Shown piece after piece: positions 6,933-13,228 of a stretch of 13,228 nt of DNA (positions are counted from its first letter, which is position 1; each line of letters begins with the position of its first letter). Under the pieces are notes generated by a model. That model saw nothing but the letters and a program-made list of their open reading frames with translations, made no database searches and was not told where the DNA came from. The position numbers were made by a program, and so were the translations under genes. Origin of the DNA: an uncultured Romboutsia sp. Its GTDB lineage: Bacteria; Bacillota; Clostridia; Peptostreptococcales; Peptostreptococcaceae. Location: the NCBI GenBank assembly GCA_937880075.1, contig CALFLM010000079.1, positions 1 to 13,228 on the forward strand, read 5' to 3'.

Positions 6933-8447
6933 ATGAAATTAGTTATTTACCAAACAAGTGATTTACATGGATATGTATATCCAACTAATTATGTAACAGA
7001 ACAGAATCTTGGAATTTTAAAAATAGGGAGTTATATGAAAAAAGATGAGTTAAATTATGATGCATCTTTAAAAATAGATTGTGGGGATTTAGTTCAAGGA
7101 TCTGCTCTTACACATTATTTATATAAGCATGATATAGAAAGGAATCCTATTATTGAGGGATTAGAAAATATAAAGTATGATGCTTATGTTTTAGGTAATC
7201 ATGAATTTAACTATGGATTAGATTACTTAAACAAGTCTTATTCTATGGTATCAGATAAGATTATAAATGGAAATATACAAGGTTTAGGTTTTGATACAAA
7301 ACCATATAAAATATTTGAATTTGATGGATTTAAAGTTGGATGTATAGGATTCACAACATCATTTATACCTAATTGGGAGAGAGAATGTAATATAGCAGGA
7401 TTAACATTTAATAATCCAGTTGAAATATACGCAAAATATGAAAAAGAATTAAAAGAAAATTGTGATTTTATAATAGTATGTTACCATGGTGGATTTGAAA
7501 AAAGTTTAGAAGATAATACAACACCAACAGAAGCATTAACAAAAGAAAATCAAGGAAGTGAACTTTTAGAAAAGTTTGATTCAATAGATATGATTTTAAG
7601 TGGTCATCAACATAGATCATTTATTACAAAGATAGATAATAGAATATGTTCTCAACCTCTTAATAATGGACAAAACTTCACAAAAATAGTTATAGATACT
7701 GAAACTAAGGAGATAAATTATGAATTAGTAGAAGTTAAGAATATAGATGTTGAAATTGATGAAGAACTTCAAAGTGTATTTGAAGATGTAGAAAGTAAAT
7801 TACAGTTATATTTAGATCAAGAAATAGGTAAATTTGATAAAGATATAATTGTTGATGATATATTCTTAGCAAGATTAAATGGACATCCAATTATAAACTT
7901 TTTACATGAAGTACATCTTGAGGTAGGGAATGCTGATTTTTCTGCATTATCGTTATTTGATAGTACAATTGGATTTAAGAAAAATGTATCTATTAGAGAT
8001 GTATTAATAAACTATCCTTATCCAAATACATTAAAGATTCTTAAAGTAAAAGGTAAAGATATTAAAAAAGCAATTGAAAAAGCTGCTACTTACTTTATTT
8101 TAGAAGATAATAAAGTAGTTGTAAATAGTACTTTTTTAAAGCCTAAGGTTCAACATTATAACTATGATACATTTGGAGGTCTTGATTACGAAATAGACTT
8201 AAAAAGAGAATTTGGAGAACGTGTTGTTTCTATGAAAAGAAATGGTGAAGACATCGATTTAGAACAGTATTACAGTATTGTAATGAACAACTATCGTGCA
8301 ACTAATACTTCCATATATCCTAGTTATGAAGGAGCAAAAGTTTTAGGTGAAGTAAATATAGATATAGGTGAAATTATAATAGACTATATACAAGATAAGA
8401 AAAATGTAAAGTCGGTAGATGAGAGTAATTATAAAATTAAATACTAA
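6933..8447 (+). CDS. Metallophosphatase / 5'-nucleotidase family protein (cytosolic)
   Basis: Two-domain phosphoesterase of the UshA/5'-nucleotidase family. N-terminal calcineurin-like metal ligands are all present: Asp10 and His12 (SDLHG), Asp52 (GDLVQGS), Asn89-His90 (GNHEFNYG), His185 (CYHGG), His225 and His227 (GHQH). The C-terminal substrate domain (about 300-490) shows the family's PYPNTLKILKVKGKDIKKAI stretch and the Phe-Gly-Gly-Leu-Asp-Tyr-Glu-Ile-Asp loop. The 504-residue length is normal. The protein begins directly with the first strand of the catalytic domain, so there is no signal peptide and it should be cytosolic, unlike periplasmic UshA. ATG follows AAGGAG by 6 bases. The family hydrolyses nucleotides, nucleotide sugars, cyclic nucleotides or other phosphoesters; the specific substrate here is unknown. 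A terminator and the palindromic element separate it from the importer operon, so it is probably an independent unit. Confidence 0.92.
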   Translation: MKLVIYQTSDLHGYVYPTNYVTEQNLGILKIGSYMKKDELNYDASLKIDCGDLVQGSALTHYLYKHDIERNPIIEGLENIKYDAYVLGNHEFNYGLDYLNKSYSMVSDKIINGNIQGLGFDTKPYKIFEFDGFKVGCIGFTTSFIPNWERECNIAGLTFNNPVEIYAKYEKELKENCDFIIVCYHGGFEKSLEDNTTPTEALTKENQGSELLEKFDSIDMILSGHQHRSFITKIDNRICSQPLNNGQNFTKIVIDTETKEINYELVEVKNIDVEIDEELQSVFEDVESKLQLYLDQEIGKFDKDIIVDDIFLARLNGHPIINFLHEVHLEVGNADFSALSLFDSTIGFKKNVSIRDVLINYPYPNTLKILKVKGKDIKKAIEKAATYFILEDNKVVVNSTFLKPKVQHYNYDTFGGLDYEIDLKREFGERVVSMKRNGEDIDLEQYYSIVMNNYRATNTSIYPSYEGAKVLGEVNIDIGEIIIDYIQDKKNVKSVDESNYKIKY

Positions 8448-8626
8448 AAACATTAAAAAATAAGTATGAAAGATAACTTAGTAAAGGTTTTAGAATGATT
8501 AGATAATTAGAATAATAAGGTATATTTAATTTTAATTATGTTAGCTATTAGTTATGTTTCATTAAACAATAGATAATTTGATTTATCTAGATTAAATTTA
8601 AAATTATAAAATAAACATTATATTTT

Positions 8627-8671
8627 AAAGTCTAATTCAAAATGAGAATATTAAATTTTGAATTAGACTTT
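8627..8671 (+). terminator. Rho-independent terminator after the nucleotidase gene
   Basis: Perfect 16-base arms (8628-8643 and 8655-8670; the left one is AAGTCTAATTCAAAAT) around an 11-base loop, then TTTTATTTTATT. It lies about 180 bases past the nucleotidase stop and isolates the following operon. Confidence 0.88.
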
Positions 8672-8708
8672 TATTTTATTATACATTGGTAAAATTATTC
8701 TGTTTAAA

Positions 8709-8737
8709 CTATCAAAATAAAGTATATTAATTATAAT
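8709..8737 (+). promoter_or_regulatory. Candidate promoter of the solenoid/MoxR/VWA operon
   Basis: A perfect TATAAT (8732-8737) sits 45 bases before the first start codon. The -35 region at 17 bases' spacing, CTATCA (8709-8714), is a poor match to TTGACA. Start and strength are uncertain. Confidence 0.3.
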
Positions 8738-8781
8738 ATAAATGATTATATATAAAAACAACTATACAAGGGAAGGTATAT

Positions 8782-9585
8782 ATGGAAGAATCAAGAGTTA
8801 TAAAAATGATAAATAATAATCCTAGTATTATATCAACAATAAATAATCCTACAGATGAAATGAAACTGTTAGCTATAAAAAAAGATGGATTAACATTAGA
8901 GTATATAGATAACCCAACTATAGAAATGCAAGAATTGGCATTAGATAATAATATTAGAGCTATTAGATATATAGATAATCCTACGGAATCAATGATGATA
9001 AAGGCTGTAAATGCAGGATGGAGTATATTAGATTATATAAAAAATCCAACAGACAAAGTAATTGAGTTAGCTATAAATCAAGCTGGATGGGCTATAAAAT
9101 ATGCTAAAAATCCAAGAGAAGAACTACAATTATTAGCAGTTAGAAAAAATTACGACTCAATAAAATTTATAAAAGAGCCTTATGAAAGTGTTCAAAAAGA
9201 GGCTGTAAAAATAAGTTATGATGCATTAAGATATATTAATTCACCAAGTCATAATATAGAAATTGAGGCTATTAAAAATAATGAAGCTGCAATTAGCTTT
9301 ATACATAATTTAGATAAGGATAAAATATTAAATTTTTTAAAAGAAAATATTTTGGTAGTTAAATATGTTTTAAGAGAAATATCAAAGGAAGATTTGGAAG
9401 ATGTATTAAAAGAAGTTTTATCAAAAGAAGAAGTCGAAGAAAAATATGTTAGAGACTTTTTAAATTGCAGTATTATAGATAGAAATAGTAAAAACTTTGA
9501 AATGGAAAAGATAATGTTCATTTATAAATATGGTAGTAAAAAGGCTAGAAAGATAGCTGTAGATGAAAAATTAAAGATGATATAG
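8782..9585 (+). CDS. 22-residue-repeat alpha-solenoid protein (function unknown)
   Basis: I do not recognise a named family with certainty; it resembles DUF4116-like repeat proteins common in phage and clostridial genomes. Residues 6-181 consist of eight consecutive 22-residue repeats, seven of them in exact register (28-49, 50-71, 72-93, 94-115, 116-137, 138-159, 160-181). The consensus is Ala-(Leu/Ile/Val) near position 4, an aromatic-Ile pair near 14, and Asn-Pro-Thr near 17 (for example YIDNPT). This predicts a helical, HEAT-like superhelix suited to binding protein or nucleic acid. The C-terminal third is charged and helical without repeats. There is no signal peptide or membrane span. 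ATG follows GGAAGG. The gene is 11 bases ahead of the MoxR ATPase gene, whose ribosome-binding site overlaps this stop codon, so the two are one operon. A scaffold or target-recognition subunit is inference. Confidence 0.75.
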   Translation: MEESRVIKMINNNPSIISTINNPTDEMKLLAIKKDGLTLEYIDNPTIEMQELALDNNIRAIRYIDNPTESMMIKAVNAGWSILDYIKNPTDKVIELAINQAGWAIKYAKNPREELQLLAVRKNYDSIKFIKEPYESVQKEAVKISYDALRYINSPSHNIEIEAIKNNEAAISFIHNLDKDKILNFLKENILVVKYVLREISKEDLEDVLKEVLSKEEVEEKYVRDFLNCSIIDRNSKNFEMEKIMFIYKYGSKKARKIAVDEKLKMI

Positions 9586-9596
9586 GAGATAGACAG

Positions 9597-10727
9597 ATGA
9601 ATTTTATAGATACATTAAAGAGCGTTAACTTAGTATTATCAACTAATGAAGTACCACTAGTAGTAGGAGAAAGTGGAATAGGAAAAACAGCATTAGCAAA
9701 GAAACTTGCAGGTGATAATAATTGGAGCTTAGTCGTTATTGATGGAAACTTACTTAAAGAAGGTGAAATAGGTGGACTTCCAACTATAGAATCTTATATA
9801 ACAACTAACTCTAATGGAGACAATATAGAGAAGAAAACTACAGTATATGCAGTTCATAATAAATTAAGAGAAATTGATGAAGAAATATCTAAAGGTAAAA
9901 CAGTTCTTTTATTTATAGATGAGATAAATCGTTGTGAACATACAGTACAGCAGGAATTAATGAATTTAATATTAAATAGAGAAATAAATGGATATAAGTT
10001 ACATGATAATGTAAAAATATTAGCGGCGATGAACCCATCAAGTAAATATGGTTCAGATTTTGATTATCAAGTTGTTGATATGGATGCAGCGCAAGAAAAT
10101 AGATTTGTATGGCTAAATATGGAACCGGATTATACTCAATGGTTAAATTGGGCAATTAATGAAGGAATAGAACAAAAGGTTATAGAGTTTATATCAACAT
10201 TCCCTGAGTATTTACACAGAATAAATGAAGATGATGTACGTGCAACTCCAAGAAGTTATGAAAGGGTTTCTAAAAGTTATAAGATTTATAAAGAACAGAA
10301 AGAATTAATACCTAGATCAGTATTTTTAAATGTTATAAAAGGTAACGTAGGAAAGGTTATAGCTGAAGAATTTATAAGTTTTGTTGAGTCTGATTGTAGT
10401 AAATTGATATCTTATGAAGATGTATTTTTATGTGAAACTTTAAGTTCAGGTGTCATAGAAAAAGTAAAAAGTGAAAGTCATACAAGACTTTATTTATCAG
10501 CAATGAATATTTTAAAGATATTAGAATTAAATCTTAAAAATGACGAAAATAATTCAATAGATTATATAACTAGATTTATTGAATTTTTAAAATTATATCC
10601 TATAGATTTAATGGTTGGAATTATGAAGGATATGAAAAGTAGTTACACTAAAGTATATAACAGGGCTATAGAAAATGAAGAATTCGTAGAATTATACTTT
10701 GAATCTTATAATATGATAAGGGGATAA
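9597..10727 (+). CDS. MoxR-type AAA+ ATPase
   Basis: AAA+ ATPase of the MoxR/AAA_5 group, which forms hexameric rings and works with VWA-domain partners in protein maturation, metal insertion or conflict systems. Walker A GESGIGKT is at 24-31, Walker B LLFIDE at 104-109, and sensor-1 Asn146 lies in AAMNPSS. A candidate arginine finger is Arg169 in AAQENRFVWL, and sensor-2 Arg219 is in RATPRSYERV. The AAA core fills residues 1 to about 230; the rest is a helical lid and tail. The 376-residue length is ordinary. The start is preceded by AGGAG overlapping the upstream stop, and the next gene begins 3 bases after this stop, so it is tightly coupled to the VWA protein. The client is not revealed by the sequence. 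Confidence 0.9.
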   Translation: MNFIDTLKSVNLVLSTNEVPLVVGESGIGKTALAKKLAGDNNWSLVVIDGNLLKEGEIGGLPTIESYITTNSNGDNIEKKTTVYAVHNKLREIDEEISKGKTVLLFIDEINRCEHTVQQELMNLILNREINGYKLHDNVKILAAMNPSSKYGSDFDYQVVDMDAAQENRFVWLNMEPDYTQWLNWAINEGIEQKVIEFISTFPEYLHRINEDDVRATPRSYERVSKSYKIYKEQKELIPRSVFLNVIKGNVGKVIAEEFISFVESDCSKLISYEDVFLCETLSSGVIEKVKSESHTRLYLSAMNILKILELNLKNDENNSIDYITRFIEFLKLYPIDLMVGIMKDMKSSYTKVYNRAIENEEFVELYFESYNMIRG

Positions 10728-10730
10728 TCT

Positions 10731-12140
10731 ATGGAAAGTTATTTTGATAAACAAGCTAAATACCTTTATGATAAAGCAGAGGAAATTATAAACACCTATG
10801 CTATGCTAAAAGCAAATCAGAAAGGTGAAAAATTTGAAATAGATATACCTCAAGATTTTAAAAATGAATTTTTCAAACTAGTAGATAAAGTTAATTTAAG
10901 TCTTATGGAAGATAAAGATAACTTTTATGGTTATTTTTTATTTCAAACCTCAAGGGATATTAGATTTGATATAAGTAGTCCAACTGCTGTAAATTTTAAA
11001 GGTGCTAAATACGTAATATATTTTAATCCAATAATTTTTCTAAGTCTTAATATGAAACAGATGGAAAGTACTATGAAGCATGAAATACTTCATATACTAT
11101 CTATGCATTTACTAAGAGGAAAAGAGTTAAAAAATAAGTATAGTACATTAGCTATTAACATGGCAATGGATATAGTAGTAAATCAATATTTAAATTATTT
11201 ACCACCATATGCAACAACACTTCAATGGTTAAATTCAAATTATTTTTTAAAACTTGAGCCCTATGAGTCTTTTGAGTACTATGTAAAAAAGATTCAAACT
11301 GAACTTGATTTACAAGAAGTAGATGAAAATGGTGAAGAGGTTGATAATCACGAAAATGAAAATATAGAAACTGAATATAATCCAGAGCATACTCATGATA
11401 TTTGGGAAGAATCTGATGAGATAGATGAAAAGACTCTTAAAGAATTTACAGAGAAGTTTGTTAATATATCTCAAAAAGGTGAAATACCGAATTATTTAGG
11501 TGGTTTGATATCTCAACTTAAAAATAGTAAGGGAGAATTGCCTTGGAATTTGTATCTTAAGAAGCTAATGGGAACTGTTGAAAGTAATAAAAAGAAGACT
11601 ATAACAAGAAGAAATAGAAGGCAACCAAATAGATTAGATTTAAGAGGAGAACTTAGAGGACATAAAGCAGAAATAGCTGTTGTACTTGATACAAGTGGAA
11701 GTATTAGTGATGAAGAATTTAAACAAGCTATTAAGGAAGTTCTTAATATTGTAAAAAATTATAATCATGAAATTACTATTATAGAATGTGATAATGAAAT
11801 TAGACGTACTTATAAAGTTAAATCTGTAAAAGATATAAAAGAGAGAATTAATATAAGAGGTGGTACTAAGTTTACACCAGTTTTTGAATATGCTAATAAG
11901 AAAAAAATTAACTTATTGGTGTATTTTACTGATGGTAAAGGTGAAGATAGGTTAGAGGTAATACCTAGAGGATATAAAATTTTATGGGTTATCTCGGGTA
12001 GAGGAGACAAGCTTTCATTGAGAGAAAGTTATGGAGCTGTTAAAAAACTTAGTAAAGTTGAAGTGAAAGAAGATATTATAGATATGAGTGATGTTAGAAG
12101 TGATGGATATTCAATGAATAACCAACAACCAATGTTATAA
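10731..12140 (+). CDS. Metallopeptidase-like (DUF2201 type) plus VWA-domain protein
   Basis: Partner of the adjacent MoxR ATPase. The N-terminal half has a zinc-peptidase signature His-Glu-Ile-Leu-His (117-121) in a helix, with a conserved-looking Asn-Met-Ala-Met-Asp-Ile-Val-Val-Asn segment (143-151) that may give a further ligand. An acidic linker (about 192-236, rich in Glu/Asp) is followed by a basic patch (287-302, KKKTITRRNRRQP). The C-terminal half is a VWA domain with an intact metal-ion-dependent adhesion site: Asp-Thr-Ser-Gly-Ser (320-324), Gly-Gly-Thr (377-379) and Thr-Asp (400-401). This architecture is that of DUF2201/VWA-like proteins regularly paired with MoxR ATPases. No signal peptide, so cytosolic. 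ATG is preceded by AAGGGGA (10718-10724). Whether the peptidase site is active is unknown. Confidence 0.9.
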   Translation: MESYFDKQAKYLYDKAEEIINTYAMLKANQKGEKFEIDIPQDFKNEFFKLVDKVNLSLMEDKDNFYGYFLFQTSRDIRFDISSPTAVNFKGAKYVIYFNPIIFLSLNMKQMESTMKHEILHILSMHLLRGKELKNKYSTLAINMAMDIVVNQYLNYLPPYATTLQWLNSNYFLKLEPYESFEYYVKKIQTELDLQEVDENGEEVDNHENENIETEYNPEHTHDIWEESDEIDEKTLKEFTEKFVNISQKGEIPNYLGGLISQLKNSKGELPWNLYLKKLMGTVESNKKKTITRRNRRQPNRLDLRGELRGHKAEIAVVLDTSGSISDEEFKQAIKEVLNIVKNYNHEITIIECDNEIRRTYKVKSVKDIKERINIRGGTKFTPVFEYANKKKINLLVYFTDGKGEDRLEVIPRGYKILWVISGRGDKLSLRESYGAVKKLSKVEVKEDIIDMSDVRSDGYSMNNQQPML

Positions 12141-12195
12141 ATATTATTATATAAATTATTCCTACTATTTATATTAAAAACTAAATCTATAATGG

Positions 12196-12230
12196 AAAAA
12201 ACTATTGACCATATAATCAATAGTTTTTTT
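12196..12230 (+). terminator. Rho-independent terminator of the solenoid/MoxR/VWA operon
   Basis: Perfect 13-base arms AAAAAACTATTGA (12196-12208) and TCAATAGTTTTTT (12217-12229), an 8-base loop and a T-run. It begins 56 bases after the VWA stop codon. Confidence 0.92.
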
Positions 12231-12420
12231 ATTATTGAAAAATAAATTACCCATTTAATGTTATAGCTAATGATTGTATGATTTATATAGATTTAGAAGA
12301 TTGAAATGTTGAAATGAATATAATGAATTTTATACAAAGTCAGAATAAATAATTCAGTTTATAAAATAAGAATTACTGTTTTGGACAATCTTAATAATAA
12401 AATATAAAGAGACAATATTA

Positions 12421-12448
12421 ACATAAAATAAATATAAATCATAATATG
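12421..12448 (+). promoter_or_regulatory. Candidate sigma-K/sigma-E-like promoter of the SOD gene
   Basis: AC (12421-12422), a 17-base spacer and CATAATATG (12440-12448) match the mother-cell sigma-K pattern AC-N17-CATAnnnTA at all but the last base. It also partly matches sigma-E. AT-rich DNA yields such matches by chance, so confidence is low. Confidence 0.25.
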
Positions 12449-12485
12449 TATCGTGATAATTGATTATATTATTAGGAGGTATATT

Positions 12486-12992
12486 ATGGATACATCTTGT
12501 CCGAAATACGATATTCAAAAGATATTCTCTGGATATAACCCATCTAGACCAAATGCATATGCTCAAATAAAAGGTGGACCATTAGCACCTTGTATAAGGG
12601 GAACAATATATTTATATCAATTAGATGAAGGAGTGTATATAAAGGTATATATAACAGGTATACCTAATGTAAATAATCAATCGAGCTCTTTCCATGGGCT
12701 TCACATTCATGAAGTTGGAGATTGTTCTATTGGGAATAATAATGAGCCATTTACTGCTGCAAAATCGCACTACAATCCAAGTAATGTAGAGCATCCTATG
12801 CATTCAGGAGATTTACCACCAGTTCTATCGGCTAATGGTATAGGAATACTTTCAACATTTACTAATAGATTTACTGTAGATGAAGTTATAGGAAAATCTT
12901 TTATACTTCACTCAGGATATGATGATTTTACTTCACAACCAGCAGGAAATTCAGGTTTAAGGTGGGCGTGTGGAGTTATTGATTATTATTAA
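12486..12992 (+). CDS. sodC: Cu/Zn superoxide dismutase family protein
   Basis: Converts superoxide to oxygen and hydrogen peroxide if metallated. Copper ligands His73, His75 (HIH), bridging His95 (SHYNP) and His142 (LHSGYDDF) are present. Zinc ligands are His95, His103, His106 and Asp109 (EHPMHSGD), in a shortened zinc loop. The disulphide Cys pair (Cys80, Cys162) and active-site Arg159 (GLRWACGV) are also kept, so the site looks complete. I chose the ATG at 12486 because AGGAGGT (12474-12480) precedes it by 5 bases; an upstream GTG at 12453 would bury that site. The 168-residue protein has no signal peptide, unusual for bacterial Cu/Zn SODs, which are normally exported. Related clostridial and bacillar proteins sharing the Gly-Gly-Pro-Leu-Ala-Pro opening occur in spore formers, and a spore-coat role is possible but inferred. 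Single-gene unit with its own terminator. Confidence 0.92.
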   Translation: MDTSCPKYDIQKIFSGYNPSRPNAYAQIKGGPLAPCIRGTIYLYQLDEGVYIKVYITGIPNVNNQSSSFHGLHIHEVGDCSIGNNNEPFTAAKSHYNPSNVEHPMHSGDLPPVLSANGIGILSTFTNRFTVDEVIGKSFILHSGYDDFTSQPAGNSGLRWACGVIDYY

Positions 12993-13060
12993 AACTTAAA
13001 GTATAAATTTTACATTATTCACTTATATTAATAAATCATATAACTAAATAATATAGATAG

Positions 13061-13092
13061 AAAAGCTCTTGAAATTATATCAAGAGTTTTTT
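13061..13092 (+). terminator. Rho-independent terminator after the SOD gene
   Basis: 12-pair stem (13061-13072 with 13080-13091, one G-T wobble), a 7-base loop and a six-T run, 68 bases after the SOD stop. Confidence 0.88.
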
Positions 13093-13101
13093 ATATATTA
13101 A

Positions 13102-13142
13102 GGGATTATAAATTATCTGTTTTGTGGATAAATTATAATCCC
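13102..13142. repeat. Long hairpin without a T-run
   Basis: GGGATTATAA (13102-13111) and TTATAATCCC (13133-13142) are perfect inverted repeats. The pairing continues inward past one A-A mismatch to near 13119/13125, leaving a 5-base loop. No T-run follows on either strand, so it is not a standard terminator. It could be an operator or a processing signal for a gene beyond the window end. The remaining 86 bases of the window show no gene. Confidence 0.5.
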
Positions 13143-13228
13143 AACTTCTAAAGCAAAGCTAATTTTTTTATTGTTATATATGTTTTAATTAAAATACTTC
13201 ATTAGGTAAAGTTATTATTTTGTATTGT

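Larger units (their letters stand above)
8448..8781. other. Intergenic region between nucleotidase and repeat-protein operon
   Basis: Very AT-rich. It holds a small 7-pair hairpin without a T-run (8570-8589), the strong terminator at 8627-8671 and a candidate promoter near 8709-8737. Short reading frames such as a 10-codon ATG frame near 8466 lack ribosome-binding sites, and I do not call them genes. Confidence 0.7.
12141..12485. other. Intergenic region between the VWA operon and the SOD gene
   Basis: Holds the VWA-operon terminator (12196-12230), then about 250 AT-rich bases without a supportable ORF. Within it is a perfect TATAAT (12319-12324) with no good -35 box, a tandem TTGAAATG near 12301-12316, and a sporulation-type promoter candidate at 12421-12448. 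Confidence 0.65.

Noticed and set aside
8570..8589. 7-pair AT hairpin as terminator of the nucleotidase gene
   Set aside because: It lacks a T-run and is weak; the 16-pair stem with T-run at 8627-8671 is the convincing terminator.
12453..12485. Upstream GTG start for the SOD gene
   Set aside because: It would place the excellent AGGAGGT site inside the coding region and add residues (MIIDYIIRRYI) with no counterpart in the family that I know of; ATG at 12486 has ideal spacing.
1..13228. CRISPR array, tRNA or rRNA gene, complete insertion sequence
   Set aside because: I looked for regularly spaced repeats, tRNA-like cloverleaf ends and transposase motifs and saw none; the only repeat-like elements are those listed.

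Overview
The window is AT-rich, with AGA/ATA-heavy codon use, strong AAGGAG/GGAGG ribosome-binding sites, and every supportable gene on the + strand. It looks like a low-GC Firmicute. The class B sortase carries its catalytic residues at exactly the positions I recall for Clostridioides difficile SrtB (His116, Cys209, Arg217), so I infer the Peptostreptococcaceae (Clostridioides, Paraclostridium, Romboutsia or a relative). The species cannot be fixed from this sequence.

Region by region. (1) 47-727: a class B sortase. A 624-base gene-poor stretch follows, holding two short stop-separated coding-like fragments, a rho-independent terminator (975-1012) and the leader of the next operon. (2) 1352-6695: a tightly packed operon for a Ugp-like ABC importer. 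Its order is ATPase, permease, permease, a metallo-beta-lactamase-fold hydrolase with beta-CASP-like motifs, then a substrate-binding lipoprotein. It ends at a strong terminator (6706-6739). (3) 6756-6890: a comparatively GC-rich, nested palindromic element of unknown nature. (4) 6933-8447: a metallophosphatase/5'-nucleotidase without a signal peptide, with a terminator at 8627-8671. (5) 8782-12140: a three-gene operon of a 22-residue-repeat solenoid protein, a MoxR-type AAA+ ATPase, and a protein joining a zinc-metallopeptidase-like domain to a VWA domain, closed by a terminator at 12196-12230. (6) 12486-12992: a Cu/Zn superoxide dismutase family protein without a signal peptide, with a terminator and then an unexplained hairpin.

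How the parts may work together. The importer, the MBL hydrolase and the cytosolic nucleotidase fit uptake of a phosphorylated small molecule (glycerol phosphate, phosphodiester or nucleotide) followed by cleavage inside the cell. The substrate is inferred, not shown. The solenoid/MoxR/VWA operon has the architecture of MoxR-VWA chaperone-like or conflict systems: the ATPase and VWA protein would form the engine, and the repeat protein is a plausible target-recognition or scaffold subunit. This operon is the best candidate here for a little-described system.
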